64,000 bases of DNA, from positions 372,001 through 436,000 of the forward strand of contig NZ_JBLFFL010000003.1 in NCBI RefSeq assembly GCF_051400755.1. Direction: 5' to 3'. A program made the translations under genes and the position numbers. Below are positions 6,977 through 16,174 of this stretch, piece after piece. Position 1 is the first letter of the stretch; every line of letters starts with the position of its first letter. The DNA comes from Parapedobacter sp051400755 (lineage in GTDB: Bacteria; Bacteroidota; Bacteroidia; Sphingobacteriales; Sphingobacteriaceae). The notes below the pieces were generated by a model. That model was not told the DNA's origin. It saw only the letters and a list, made by a program, of their open reading frames with translations, and searched no databases.

Positions 6977-7000
6977 TATTGTCCATTAACGACAATCAAT

Positions 7001-7411
7001 ATGGAGCAAAACAAGGCAGGTGGTTTTAGCAGCGTAGACGCATACTTGGCCACCATCACAGATAGCAAGCAAAAAGCCCTCTTGGAGCGGGTACGAACTA
7101 TCATAAAAAAAGCGGCTCCCGAAGCGGAGGAAACGATCAGCTATCAAATGCCAGCTTACAAGTACCACGGCATGCTTGTTTACTTTGCCGCATGGAAAAA
7201 CCATTGGGGACTGTATCCTGCAAGTGCAGCTATCAAGGAGACGTTCAAGGAGGAGCTGGCGGCATATAAACAGACAAAAGGGGCTATCCAATTTCCTTGG
7301 GGTGAGCCGCTCCCCGAAGGGCTCATCACCCGCTTGGTCAAGAAACGAGTGGAAGAAAATCTGGAGGCGGCAAGACTTAAGACCGCAAAAAAAGCTAACT
7401 CGAAAAAATAA
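7001..7411 (+). CDS. DUF1801 (YdhG-like) protein
   Basis: A 136-residue protein starting MEQNKAGGFSSVDAYL. It has the DUF1801 hallmarks: IKKAAPEAEETISYQMPAYK near the N-terminus, VYFAAWKNHWGLYP in the middle and a basic lysine-rich C-terminal tail. Relatives include B. subtilis YdhG and the frataxin-like Fra, for which iron binding has been reported, but the function here is open. I chose the ATG at 7001 because the family begins here and the promoter boxes lie just upstream. A VOC-family gene follows by 25 bases and is probably co-transcribed. Confidence 0.85.
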   Translation: MEQNKAGGFSSVDAYLATITDSKQKALLERVRTIIKKAAPEAEETISYQMPAYKYHGMLVYFAAWKNHWGLYPASAAIKETFKEELAAYKQTKGAIQFPWGEPLPEGLITRLVKKRVEENLEAARLKTAKKANSKK

Positions 7412-7436
7412 TCATTCATTTTTAACAAAAGACATC

Positions 7437-7946
7437 ATGGAAAAGCGCATTTCAAGCCAGAAGATCACCCCAAACCTGTGGTTCGATAACCAAGCGGAAG
7501 AAGCAGTTAATTTTTATACGTCGGTTTTCAAGGATTCCAAAATAGGAAGGATCACCCGTTATACGAAGGATGGGATTGAACAACACCAACAACGTGTCGG
7601 TTCGGTGATGACGATCGAATTTATCATCGAAGGACAGGAATTTGTAGCCCTCAACGGCGGACCAATCTTTACGTTCAATGAATCGATCTCGTTCATCGTC
7701 AATTGCGAAACTCAAGAGGAGATCGATTATTATTGGGGAAAACTCGCGGAAGGCGGAGATGAATCTGCACAGGTATGCGGCTGGCTCAAGGATAAATTCG
7801 GTGTTTCATGGCAGGTAGTTCCCGCTATATTGAACGATATGGTGCTCGACCCAGATCCCGCCAAGGTAAGTCGGGTATTACAAGCCATGTTTCAAATGAA
7901 AAAGCTGGATGTTACCCTGCTCAAAAAAGCGTATGACGGCAGGTAG
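7437..7946 (+). CDS. VOC-superfamily (PhnB/3-demethylubiquinone methyltransferase-like) protein
   Basis: A 169-residue protein with the pattern ITPNLWFDNQAEEAVNFYTS near the start, FIIEGQEFVALNGGP in the centre and CGWLKDKFGVSWQVVP in the second half. These define the PhnB-like branch of the glyoxalase/bleomycin-resistance (VOC) fold. Members are usually annotated as 3-demethylubiquinone-9 3-methyltransferases, but that activity is not established for this branch. Starting at the ATG at 7437 gives the normal length. It lies downstream of DUF1801 on the same strand. Confidence 0.85.
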   Translation: MEKRISSQKITPNLWFDNQAEEAVNFYTSVFKDSKIGRITRYTKDGIEQHQQRVGSVMTIEFIIEGQEFVALNGGPIFTFNESISFIVNCETQEEIDYYWGKLAEGGDESAQVCGWLKDKFGVSWQVVPAILNDMVLDPDPAKVSRVLQAMFQMKKLDVTLLKKAYDGR

Positions 7947-8007
7947 CACCAGGTAGGTCCTGTGAATTACGCAACAGGCAACGAATAATACTTTCATTCC
8001 AATTTAT

Positions 8008-8553
8008 ATGCTGTTTGTCATTGATCGGGTAATGCATCAGCCCCGTCCGCTGTGTCTGGACGCAAACGACGAGATCCATACGCTCGCCGGTGGCGACGTC
8101 GTGTTGCGGGTATTGACGCAGGGCGACGCGGATGCATTTCATGGATTATACGCTCAAATCGGACTATACGGCTACGATAATGATCTGTTTGCCCCGGATG
8201 ATACTCCTGATAGCTTTACGCAGCGGATCGTCTCAGGCTGCGAAATGATATGGACTGTCCGCTTGGCTAACCATCCGGGTAGGATTGTGGGTGATTGTGC
8301 GCTGCACCATTGGGATAAGGAAACGAATGAAATCGAGTTTGGAGGATCTTTGCTCCCGGCGTATCGGGGACAAGGAATCATGGCCGGTGCCTTTTCGCTA
8401 ATTACCAGATTTGCAAAGGATAGGTATGGCATCACCGCAATCACCTGTAACACTTCTGCCGCTAACCACGGGGCTATCCGGTTTGCAGAAAAGATGGGGT
8501 TCAAAAAAACGGCTCCGGCGCATCAAACGGTCTCCTTGAAAAAACACCTATAA
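8008..8553 (+). CDS. GNAT family N-acetyltransferase
   Basis: A 181-residue protein with the GNAT fold. The acetyl-CoA binding motif YRGQGIM follows the beta strand EIEFGGSLLP, and the C-terminal part AANHGAIRFAEKMGFKK is the typical Asn-containing helix and strand. The subfamily is the RimJ/RimL-like one that modifies amino groups of proteins or small molecules; the substrate cannot be told. Start uncertain: the ATG at 8032 (MHQPRP) is an alternative that gives 173 residues. Confidence 0.85.
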   Translation: MLFVIDRVMHQPRPLCLDANDEIHTLAGGDVVLRVLTQGDADAFHGLYAQIGLYGYDNDLFAPDDTPDSFTQRIVSGCEMIWTVRLANHPGRIVGDCALHHWDKETNEIEFGGSLLPAYRGQGIMAGAFSLITRFAKDRYGITAITCNTSAANHGAIRFAEKMGFKKTAPAHQTVSLKKHL

Positions 8554-8664
8554 CTGGCGGTGCTTACCTGTGCGCCAATATTGTTGATAACTTTTTTAGT
8601 AAAATAATCTAAATATTTTGGTATTAAAATTTCATTGCTTATTTTTACTAAAAAAATTAGTGTT

Positions 8665-9276
8665 ATGTCCACATTGTTCCAGCATGCTTTTGCCTATCAC
8701 CTGTATGAGTACCTGTTAATTATCGAGCCTGCCGATCATACACAAAAAGCGATACAGGCATTCAAGCGATATTTCCAAAAAAGCCATCGGTATCACAACG
8801 CAATCGTTTCAAAAGGGCACATTACGCTGATGCGGTTCTTCCAGTATGAAAGCTTTGAAAAGCGGATCATCCAACGGTTGCAGCAGCTCGCCGATTGCAT
8901 CCAGCCATTCGATATCGAATTACAGGATTTTGGCAGCTTTGGCCATACCATATATGTGGATATAAAATCGACTGATCCGATACGCCGGCTCGTGGCCATG
9001 CATCGGCAAGAGCTTCGCCCATTGCTAAATAGATCAAAGGATTTGGCACCCTATTTCGTGACAAAACCACACGTTACGATCGCTCGTAAACTCACCCCAG
9101 CCCAAAATGATGCCATCTGGCCGATTTGGAAACGCACGCGCTACCACGATACCTTCCGCGCAAAAAGTATGGTGTTGTTGCGGCGCACGGCAGGGACGCT
9201 GGGTTATTCGACCGTCAGGAAATTCGATTTTTTAGGGCTTTCCCCCTTTGGTACCCAGGGAAATTTATTTGCGTAA
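8665..9276 (+). CDS. 2'-5' RNA ligase-like (2H phosphoesterase) protein
   Basis: A 203-residue protein with both catalytic H-x-T motifs of the 2H phosphoesterase superfamily: KGHITLMRF (His52, Thr54) and KPHVTIARK (His136, Thr138). Related LigT proteins act on 2'-5' phosphodiester bonds or cyclic phosphates of RNA. The frame is open to 8635, but I chose the ATG at 8665 because the upstream part is AT-rich and lacks family character. It ends 5 bases from the end of the convergent sigma factor gene, with no separate terminator visible. Confidence 0.8.
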   Translation: MSTLFQHAFAYHLYEYLLIIEPADHTQKAIQAFKRYFQKSHRYHNAIVSKGHITLMRFFQYESFEKRIIQRLQQLADCIQPFDIELQDFGSFGHTIYVDIKSTDPIRRLVAMHRQELRPLLNRSKDLAPYFVTKPHVTIARKLTPAQNDAIWPIWKRTRYHDTFRAKSMVLLRRTAGTLGYSTVRKFDFLGLSPFGTQGNLFA

Positions 9277-9281
9277 TCCCC

Positions 9282-9869
9282 TTATCCGATTTTCAATGCC
9301 AGCTCGTTGCCATACATCATTTTGCGCAGATTATTGAGCGCGTAGCGCATTCTGCCCAGTGCGGTGTTGATGCTTACTTCGGTGACATCGGCGATTTCCT
9401 TAAAGCTCATGTCGCCGTAATGCCGCATGATAAGCACTTCTTTTTGATCATCCGGAAGGAGTTGTATCATCTTTCTCAGATCCCTGTGCGTCTGTTCCCG
9501 GATCATCCGCGTTTCCGCACTTTCATCGGCAAAATGGAGCACATCGAAAATATCAAAGCCATCGCTGTTGACAACCACCGGGGTGCGCCGTTCCTTTCGA
9601 TAGTGGTCGATCACCAGGTTATGCGCGATACGCATTACCCAAGGCAAGAATTTGCCCTCTTCGTTGTACCGACCGCTTCTAAGGGTATTGATCACTTTGA
9701 TAAAGGTATCCTGAAAAATGTCCTCTGCAAGATATTCGTCCTTCACCAATAAATAAATGGATGTGTATATTCTAGATTTATATCGGTCTATCAAAACCTC
9801 CAAGCCCGTCTCGTCACCAGATACATACTGACGGATGAGCGCTTGGTCTGTTCGTTGTTCAAGCTTCAT
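9282..9869 (-). CDS. ECF-type RNA polymerase sigma factor
   Basis: A 195-residue sigma-70 family protein. Region 2 includes LVKDEYLAEDIFQDTFIKV and GKFLPWVMRIAHNLVIDHYR. Region 4 includes LPDDQKEVLIMRHYGDMSFK followed by the helix-turn-helix EIADVTEVSINTALGRMRYA. It directs RNA polymerase to a specialised promoter set. No anti-sigma factor gene is adjacent, so what controls it is not visible. The group is widespread in Bacteroidetes. It is separated from glyA upstream by a strong terminator, so it should have its own promoter. Confidence 0.92.
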   Translation of the reverse strand: MKLEQRTDQALIRQYVSGDETGLEVLIDRYKSRIYTSIYLLVKDEYLAEDIFQDTFIKVINTLRSGRYNEEGKFLPWVMRIAHNLVIDHYRKERRTPVVVNSDGFDIFDVLHFADESAETRMIREQTHRDLRKMIQLLPDDQKEVLIMRHYGDMSFKEIADVTEVSINTALGRMRYALNNLRKMMYGNELALKIG

Positions 9870-10050
9870 AATACGCTACTTTCACTTTTACTATTTTCAA
9901 CAAATAAGTAATTCTCCGTGTAGTCGTATCTCCTATAGCGCGTCTCCTATTAATGGTTTGATCAGCCAAAAAAAAACAAAAATTTCAGAATTTCAAAGCT
10001 TTTGTTCTATTTTAACTTTAATGAAGGGGATAATGAGCTTTAATGTAACA

Positions 10051-10086
10051 AAAGTGCCTTGTTTCATCGCAGAAACAAGGCACTTT
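10051..10086 (-). terminator. Terminator of glyA
   Basis: A perfect 15-bp stem (AAAGTGCCTTGTTTC with GAAACAAGGCACTTT) and a 6-base loop, 14 bases beyond the glyA stop, followed by TTTTGTT on the - strand. Confidence 0.92.
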
Positions 10087-10100
10087 AATGCTCATGTGTA

Positions 10101-11372
10101 TTACTTATACAGCGGGAACTCCGCCATCAGCATCTTCACTTTATTGTGGATTTTGCCCAGCGCTGTGTCATCGTCGTGTTTTAGAAGCGCGACGTCTATC
10201 ATCTCGGCAATTTCCAGCATCTGTTCTTCCTTGAGCCCGCGGGTCGTAATGGCGGCTGTACCCAAACGGATACCCGATGTGACGAATGGCGACTTATCGT
10301 CAAACGGTACCATATTTTTATTGATGGTAATGCCCGCTTTGCCGAGTGCCGCTTCGGCGGCCTTTCCGCTGATGCCTTTGTTACGGAGATCGATCAGCAT
10401 CAGGTGATTGTCTGTACCTCCGGATATAATCTTATAGTCTTTATCTACAAACACCTTTGCCAGGGCGGCGGCATTCTTCTTCACTTGGATAATATATTCC
10501 ATGTATTCTTCACTCAGCGCTTCGCCGAATGCGATGGCTTTGGCCGCAATGATGTGTTCCAGCGGACCACCCTGCGTGCCGGGGAATACCGCCAGATCCA
10601 GCAGGGATGTAATGCTGCGGATCTCACCCTTCGGTGTTTTAATCCCCCATGGGTTTTCGAAATCCTTACCCACCAAGATGAGCCCGCCACGCGGACCACG
10701 CAGCGTTTTGTGGGTGGTGGTCGTCACCACGTGACAATGCGGGAGCGGGTCGGTGAGCAATCCACGGGCGATGAGCCCGGCAGGGTGCGAAACATCGGCA
10801 ACCACCAGCGCGCCGATTTCGTCAGCCACCTGGCGGATGAAGGCATAGTCCCAATCACGGGAATACGCTGATGCACCACAGATGATCACCTTTGGTTTTT
10901 CTTGCAGGGTGATTTCTTCCAATTGCTTGTAGTCGATCAAACCGGTTTCTTTATCCACGCCATAAAATAGGGGCGAATATAATTTGCCGGAAAAATTGAC
11001 CGTAGCACCATGGGTAAGGTGTCCGCCATGGGAGAGGTCAAAACCTAAAATCTTGTCACCGGGTTGCAACAGGGCCAGAAACACGGCCGCATTCGCCTGA
11101 GCACCTGAGTGTGGCTGTACGTTAGCCCACTCGGCATTGAACAGCTGTTTTGCGCGTTCGATGGCAATGGTTTCTACTTCGTCCACAACTTCACAGCCAC
11201 CGTAATACCGTTTTCCGGGCAGGCCCTCGGCATACTTGTTGGTCAGTACGGAGCCCGCTGCCTCCATCACCTGCTTGCTCACGAAATTTTCCGACGCGAT
11301 GAGTTCGATGCCCTCTTCCTGGCGCTTGAGCTCCTGGTTAATTAACTTAAAAATGGTTTCGTCCCTTCTCAT
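10101..11372 (-). CDS. glyA: Serine hydroxymethyltransferase
   Basis: A 423-residue PLP enzyme that converts serine and tetrahydrofolate to glycine and 5,10-methylene-tetrahydrofolate, the main cytosolic source of one-carbon units. The PLP-binding lysine is Lys222 in VVTTTTHKTLRGPRGG. The N-terminal IELIASENFVS and NKYAEGLPGKRYYGGC motifs are standard. It has a good promoter upstream and a strong terminator downstream, so it forms a single-gene unit. I see no riboswitch in the short leader. Confidence 0.98.
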   Translation of the reverse strand: MRRDETIFKLINQELKRQEEGIELIASENFVSKQVMEAAGSVLTNKYAEGLPGKRYYGGCEVVDEVETIAIERAKQLFNAEWANVQPHSGAQANAAVFLALLQPGDKILGFDLSHGGHLTHGATVNFSGKLYSPLFYGVDKETGLIDYKQLEEITLQEKPKVIICGASAYSRDWDYAFIRQVADEIGALVVADVSHPAGLIARGLLTDPLPHCHVVTTTTHKTLRGPRGGLILVGKDFENPWGIKTPKGEIRSITSLLDLAVFPGTQGGPLEHIIAAKAIAFGEALSEEYMEYIIQVKKNAAALAKVFVDKDYKIISGGTDNHLMLIDLRNKGISGKAAEAALGKAGITINKNMVPFDDKSPFVTSGIRLGTAAITTRGLKEEQMLEIAEMIDVALLKHDDDTALGKIHNKVKMLMAEFPLYK

Positions 11373-11406
11373 TATGGTACAAAGAATTGAATGTTAAAAA
11401 GTTGCG

Positions 11407-11436
11407 CAAAGATATAAACTTGGATGCAATATTCAA
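11407..11436 (-). promoter_or_regulatory. Promoter of glyA
   Basis: On the - strand TTGA (11436-11433) and TATCTTTG (11414-11407) are separated by 18 bases. The leader to the ATG is about 30 bases. The -33 box overlaps the stop codon of the upstream gene. Confidence 0.75.
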
Positions 11437-11960
11437 CCTTCCAACTCACTTTTGATGGTTTTAACGGCGAGCGCATACGGACTTTCATCCAATGTGGCGA
11501 TATGCGCGAGCACAACCTCGCTAAACACCTTCGCACCGGCCGATGCTGGCAGTCCCGCTCCTGCATTGCGTATCAGCGCCACGGTGTTATCCTTTAACTG
11601 TTTGACGATGGACCACGCAGCATCGCTCACGTACAGCTGCTGGGTGATATTGTGCTGGTATTCTGCACGGATCTCGTTGACCAAGAGCTGCTGGAAATCA
11701 GCGGCGCTCAACCCCGGTTCATGCACCCGAAGCAACAGATTGCTCGGGTTGATCCGTTCTGCAAACAGCACCAGCCGTTCATAGGCCTGCAGCCGCAGCG
11801 GCTGTAATTCCTTCCGCGCGGCATGCCGTTCTTCCAATAGTTTGAGCCGGAATACATGGTTATTATATTTGGTCCAATACATCCAATTTGCCACACCGAT
11901 GATCACGCACCCGGCCAGGATATATTTAAGCAAATCGATCAAGAATAAGGCTATGTCCAT
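11433..11960 (-). CDS. DUF7935-like membrane-anchored protein
   Basis: A 175-residue protein with one N-terminal membrane helix (residues 6-27), followed by a cytoplasmic helical domain rich in Arg, Glu and Leu (LLEERHAARKELQPLRLQAY, then a conserved-looking NPSNLLLR). This layout matches a family common in Bacteroidetes annotated as DUF7935; the name is from memory, and the function is unknown. I chose the start MDIALFLIDLL (ATG at 11958-11960) because it opens directly into the membrane helix; an upstream ATG at 11984 adds only eight residues. Confidence 0.7.
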   Translation of the reverse strand: MDIALFLIDLLKYILAGCVIIGVANWMYWTKYNNHVFRLKLLEERHAARKELQPLRLQAYERLVLFAERINPSNLLLRVHEPGLSAADFQQLLVNEIRAEYQHNITQQLYVSDAAWSIVKQLKDNTVALIRNAGAGLPASAGAKVFSEVVLAHIATLDESPYALAVKTIKSELEG

Positions 11961-12058
11961 TATCGTTTGTTTATGGAACGTCAAAATCCACGTCTTCCTG
12001 CAAAAGTGGGGAATTTTATGTATTTTTGTATGGTTTGAAATTAATTAATCGAAAGCGG

Positions 12059-12412
12059 ATGAGTACAGCAACACTTTCAACTTCGGCACCGTTGACACTA
12101 ACACCTGGGGCGATCAAAGAGCTCAAAAAGCTGAAAGAACAACAGGAAATATCGGATGATTTCGGTTTGCGGGTAGGTGTCGAGGGTGGTGGATGTGCGG
12201 GGATGAATTATCTTTTGGGCTTCGACCAAAAGAAAGAAGGTGACTCCGAGTACAGCATCGAGGGGATACGGATTTTCATGAATAAAGCACACGGTTTATA
12301 CCTTGCCGGCATGGAAATCGACTTCAAAAACGGCCTGGATGCTCGTGGCTTCGTCTTCAATAATCCCAATGCGACCAGCACCTGCGGATGCGGAACGTCG
12401 TTTTCGGCGTAA
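12059..12412 (+). CDS. Iron-sulfur cluster assembly protein, HesB/IscA/SufA family
   Basis: A 117-residue A-type carrier. The three conserved cysteines are present: one in GVEGGGCAGMNY and two in the C-terminal CGCG motif. These hold iron or a 2Fe-2S cluster for transfer to target proteins. No other suf or isc gene is adjacent, so I do not assign sufA or iscA. The start MSTATLSTSAP fits the family length; an upstream ATG at 12026 would add an unusual lead. A hairpin follows the stop at 12442-12470. Confidence 0.92.
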   Translation: MSTATLSTSAPLTLTPGAIKELKKLKEQQEISDDFGLRVGVEGGGCAGMNYLLGFDQKKEGDSEYSIEGIRIFMNKAHGLYLAGMEIDFKNGLDARGFVFNNPNATSTCGCGTSFSA

Positions 12413-12441
12413 TTTGTTGGCTAACGATAACGTTTTATATC

Positions 12442-12470
12442 ATGCCGCTTTGAGAAACCTCAAGCGGCAT
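12442..12470 (+). terminator. Hairpin after the HesB-family gene
   Basis: ATGCCGCTT (12442-12450) pairs with AAGCGGCAT (12462-12470), extended by GAG/CTC. No long T run follows on the + strand, so termination strength is uncertain. Confidence 0.55.
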
Positions 12471-12480
12471 TGTTATGCAA

Positions 12481-12688
12481 ATTCCAGTTTCGGAGTGGTC
12501 ACTACCCCCTACCAACGATTCAGGCGGCTGCAGACGAAACCTAGGAATTGGAAGCAACGCGAACCGATTCCAGTTTCGGAGCAGCAATTATCCCCCCATC
12601 CCTACCAATGATCCAGGCGGTTGCAGACGAAACCTAGGAATTGGGAGAAACGCGAACCGATTCCAGTTTCGGAGCAGCCGCCTGAATC
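12481..12688. repeat. Tandem palindromic repeat element
   Basis: A 93-base unit occurs almost twice (starting at 12508 and 12601), and ATTCCAGTTTCGGAG occurs three times (12481, 12567, 12660). Each unit can fold into a long hairpin: GATTCAGGCGGCTGC...CGAAACCTAGGAAT pairs imperfectly with ATTCCAGTTTCGGAGCAGC...; the outermost arms GATTCAGGCGGCTG (12517-12530) and CAGCCGCCTGAATC (12675-12688) are perfectly complementary. It fills most of the gap between the HesB-family gene and ileS. The layout resembles REP-like or MITE-like intergenic repeats. Confidence 0.8.
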
Positions 12689-12721
12689 AAACCTTTCCTT
12701 TTACCTTTCGTTCTAATTCCC

Positions 12722-12729
12722 TATCTTTG
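12722..12729 (+). promoter_or_regulatory. -7 promoter element of ileS
   Basis: TATCTTTG followed by C matches the consensus. The ileS ATG is 29 bases downstream. The -33 region is pyrimidine-rich without a clear TTTG. Confidence 0.6.
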
Positions 12730-12757
12730 CAACCTCATTTTTGAACTCAAACGATTG

Positions 12758-15700
12758 ATGTACAAGGAATATAAGCAGCTCAATTTATCCGAAATAGGCA
12801 AGGAAGTATTGGCCCGGTGGCAAGCAGAAGGCATCTTTGAAAAAAGCATTACCCAACGTCCCGCCGAGAAGCCATATACCTTTTATGAGGGTCCGCCGTC
12901 AGCCAATGGTATGCCCGGCATCCACCATGTCATGGCACGCGCCATCAAGGATATTTTTTGCCGCTATAAGACCCTTAAGGGCTACCAGGTAAAACGCAAA
13001 GGGGGCTGGGATACCCATGGCCTGCCCATTGAACTGGCCGTGGAAAAAACCCTTGGCATCACCAAAGAAGACATCGGCAAAACCATATCTGTGGCCGACT
13101 ATAATGCCGCATGCCGCCGGGAGGTGATGAAGTATACCGATGTGTGGAATGACCTCACCGAAAAAATGGGCTATTGGGTCGATCTGGAGGCCCCATACAT
13201 CACCTATGAAAACGAATACATCGAAACGCTGTGGTGGATACTGAAGGAACTGTATACGAAAGGCTTGCTTTACAAGGGATATACGATACAGCCCTATTCT
13301 CCGGCCGCGGGCACGGGGCTCAGCTCCCACGAACTCAACCAGCCCGGCACCTACAGACCGGTGAAGGATACGACCATCGTGGCCCAGTTCCGCATCAAAA
13401 AGGACCAAGTGCATCCCGCCATGCCGGCACTCTTCGAAGATGAAAACGAGGATACAGCTTTCTTGGCCTGGACGACCACCCCGTGGACCTTGCCTGCTAA
13501 CAGTGCGCTGGTCGTGGGCAAAAACATCCGCTATGTCAAAATACGCACGTTCAATCCATATACCTTTGAGCCCGTTAGCGTGGTGCTGGCCAAGGACCTG
13601 ATCAGCCGGTATTTCAAACCCGAGGGACAAACCATCCCTTTAAGAGACTACCAACAGGGAGATAAAATCATCCCCTGGGAAATCCGGGCGGAGTTTTCGG
13701 GAACGGAACTGGTCAACTTGCGGTATCAGCAGTTATTGCCTTATGTCAGCAACGAGGAATTGGAGCAGAAGGCCTTCCGTGTCATTGCAGGGGATTTTGT
13801 GACCACCGAGGATGGCACGGGTATCGTACATTCGTCGGCTACCTTCGGTGCCGATGACTTCCGCGTGAGCAAGGAAAACGACGTACCGGGGGTCTTCGTG
13901 AAAGACGAGAATGGCAGAGATGTCCCCATCGTTGACAAACGGGGCCGCTTCGTCAAAGAGATCGGTGAATTCGGCGGGCGTTTCGTCAAAGAGGAATATT
14001 ACAGCGACGAAGCGCGCAATGCCGAGGGTTTCAAGCCCACCGACGTGCTGATCGCCATCAAGCTGAAAGAAGAAAACAAGGCCTTTGAGGTCAAGAAATA
14101 CGAGCACAGCTATCCGCATTGCTGGCGCACGGACAAGCCGGTGCTGTACTACCCGCTGGACAGCTGGTTTATCCGTACCACTGCCGTGAAAGATGAATTG
14201 GTGGCCCTCAACAAGACCATCAACTGGAAGCCGGAGGCCACCGGTACGGGCCGCTTCGGTAACTGGCTGGAAAACCTGGTGGACTGGAACCTCTCGCGCT
14301 CACGCTTCTGGGGCACACCCCTACCGATCTGGCGCAGCGAGGACGAAAATGAGGAAGTCTGCATCGGATCCATCGAAGAGCTGAAAGGCCGTATCGAAAG
14401 CAGCCTGGCTTCCGGTGTGCTCAACGATGATGAGAAAGCCAAGCTCCAGGAATACTTGAATAAATTCGGCACCGATAAACTGGACCTGCATCGCCCTTAT
14501 GTGGATGATGTGGTCCTGGTATCCGACGCCGGGCAGCGGCTCTACCGTGAGCCGGACCTCATCGATGTGTGGTTTGACAGCGGCGCCATGCCGTTTGCAC
14601 AGTGGGGATTGGATCAGGAAAAACTGGCCACAGGCAGTGATACACCATTCAAAGCCGGTTTTGAGGGAGCCTATCCCGCAGATTTCATCGCCGAGGGGGT
14701 AGACCAGACCCGTGGTTGGTTTTTCACCCTGCATGCCATCTCGACCATGCTGCGGCACTCGGTAGCGTTTAAAAATGTGGTATCTAACGGACTGGTCTTG
14801 GATAAAAACGGCAATAAAATGTCCAAGCGGTTGGGCAATGCCGTAGACCCCTTTGCAACGATCGAAAAACACAGCGCCGATGCTACACGCTGGTACCTGA
14901 TCAGCAATGCCGCGCCCTGGGACAACCTCAAGTTCAACGAAGAAGGATTGGAAGAAGTGCGCCGCAAATTTTTCGGCACGCTGTATAATACCTATGCGTT
15001 TTTCGCTTTATACGCCAATATCGACAAGTTTGCTTATCAAGAAGCCGACTTGCCCATCGCCGCACGTCCGGAAATCGATCGGTGGATCATTTCCCTGCTT
15101 AACAGCCTCACCCAGGAAGTGGATGGCTATTATGCGGATTTCGAACCGACCAAGGCTGCCCGCGCCATACAAACGTTTGTGGATGAGCACCTGAGCAACT
15201 GGTATGTGCGGCTTTGCCGCCGCCGCTTCTGGAAAGGCGAATATACCGACGATAAAATTTCGGCTTATCAGACACTCTATACCTGCCTCAATACCATTGC
15301 CAAGCTCATGTCGCCCATCGCGCCGTTTTTCAGTGACCGCTTGTATCTCGATTTGAACAGCGCAACAGGCAGGGAGCAAGCCGAATCGGTGCACCTGGCC
15401 GATTTCCCGGTTTACCATGCCGATCTGGTAGACAACGCATTGGAAGAGCGGATGGCACTTGCGCAGGACGTGTCTTCATTGACGTTATCGCTTCGCAAGA
15501 AAACGGGCATCAACGTGCGGCAGCCGCTCAATAAAATCCTATTGCCGGTGCTTAGCGACAATTTCCGGAGCCAGGTAGAAAAAGTGAAAGACCTCATCCT
15601 GGCTGAAACAAATATCAAGGAAATTGAGTTCATCACGGATACGTCTGGCATCATCAAAAAGAAAATCAAACCCAATTTCAAGGCCTTGGGACCTAAAGTG

Positions 15701-16171
15701 GGCAAGGACATGAAATTGGTTGCCGATGCCATTCAGGCGCTTTCGCCAGCCGAGATCGCTACCTTCGAACGCGAAGGAAGCATCGCCATACGCAATACGC
15801 CCTACGTGATACAGCTATCTGACGTCGAAATCATCGCGGAGGATGTGGCCGGCTGGCAGGTCGCTAACCTGGGCGCGCTCACGGTGGCCCTGGATATCAA
15901 CATTACACCGGAGTTGAGACATGAGGGAATTTCCCGCGAGTTGGTCAATCGCATACAGAACCTCCGTAAGGAGCGCGGGTTGGCGGTTACCGACCGGATA
16001 AAAGTAAGTTTGAGTAATATCCCAGACATAACTGCGGCGGCAGAACGTAATTTATCTTATATTCGCACGGAGATATTGGCAGACTCTTTGATATTTGAGG
16101 ATACCTTCGCGATGGGTGACACCATCGAGATCGGTGAACAGGAATTGAATGTTTTAATTGAAAAAGTGTAA
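12758..16171 (+). CDS. ileS: Isoleucine--tRNA ligase
   Basis: A 1137-residue class I synthetase. The HIGH-like motif is GIHH (residues 54-57) within PPSANGMPGIHHVMAR, and the KMSKS-like motif is KMSKR (687-691). Between them lies the large CP1 editing domain, which removes mischarged valine. A GWDTHGLPIE motif follows the HIGH region. The length, the HIHH-type signature and the lack of a C-terminal zinc ribbon suggest the eukaryote-like type 2 group usual in Bacteroidetes. I chose the ATG at 12758 over the preceding TTG. It leads an operon with a TraR/DksA-like gene and lspA. Confidence 0.98.
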   Translation: MYKEYKQLNLSEIGKEVLARWQAEGIFEKSITQRPAEKPYTFYEGPPSANGMPGIHHVMARAIKDIFCRYKTLKGYQVKRKGGWDTHGLPIELAVEKTLGITKEDIGKTISVADYNAACRREVMKYTDVWNDLTEKMGYWVDLEAPYITYENEYIETLWWILKELYTKGLLYKGYTIQPYSPAAGTGLSSHELNQPGTYRPVKDTTIVAQFRIKKDQVHPAMPALFEDENEDTAFLAWTTTPWTLPANSALVVGKNIRYVKIRTFNPYTFEPVSVVLAKDLISRYFKPEGQTIPLRDYQQGDKIIPWEIRAEFSGTELVNLRYQQLLPYVSNEELEQKAFRVIAGDFVTTEDGTGIVHSSATFGADDFRVSKENDVPGVFVKDENGRDVPIVDKRGRFVKEIGEFGGRFVKEEYYSDEARNAEGFKPTDVLIAIKLKEENKAFEVKKYEHSYPHCWRTDKPVLYYPLDSWFIRTTAVKDELVALNKTINWKPEATGTGRFGNWLENLVDWNLSRSRFWGTPLPIWRSEDENEEVCIGSIEELKGRIESSLASGVLNDDEKAKLQEYLNKFGTDKLDLHRPYVDDVVLVSDAGQRLYREPDLIDVWFDSGAMPFAQWGLDQEKLATGSDTPFKAGFEGAYPADFIAEGVDQTRGWFFTLHAISTMLRHSVAFKNVVSNGLVLDKNGNKMSKRLGNAVDPFATIEKHSADATRWYLISNAAPWDNLKFNEEGLEEVRRKFFGTLYNTYAFFALYANIDKFAYQEADLPIAARPEIDRWIISLLNSLTQEVDGYYADFEPTKAARAIQTFVDEHLSNWYVRLCRRRFWKGEYTDDKISAYQTLYTCLNTIAKLMSPIAPFFSDRLYLDLNSATGREQAESVHLADFPVYHADLVDNALEERMALAQDVSSLTLSLRKKTGINVRQPLNKILLPVLSDNFRSQVEKVKDLILAETNIKEIEFITDTSGIIKKKIKPNFKALGPKVGKDMKLVADAIQALSPAEIATFEREGSIAIRNTPYVIQLSDVEIIAEDVAGWQVANLGALTVALDINITPELRHEGISRELVNRIQNLRKERGLAVTDRIKVSLSNIPDITAAAERNLSYIRTEILADSLIFEDTFAMGDTIEIGEQELNVLIEKV

Positions 16172-16174
16172 CAT

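Noticed and set aside
1950..7000. Search for a direct repeat of the tRNA-Asp 3' end as an attachment site
   Set aside because: No convincing copy of the T arm and acceptor sequence was seen, so no att site is annotated.
12303..12744. + strand open frames across the tandem repeat before ileS
   Set aside because: They read through the repeated palindromic units and give repeated Asn/Arg-rich peptides with no family.
12899..13630. Long - strand open frames inside ileS
   Set aside because: ileS is clearly coding on the + strand with all class I motifs; the antisense frames lack starts, promoters and domains.
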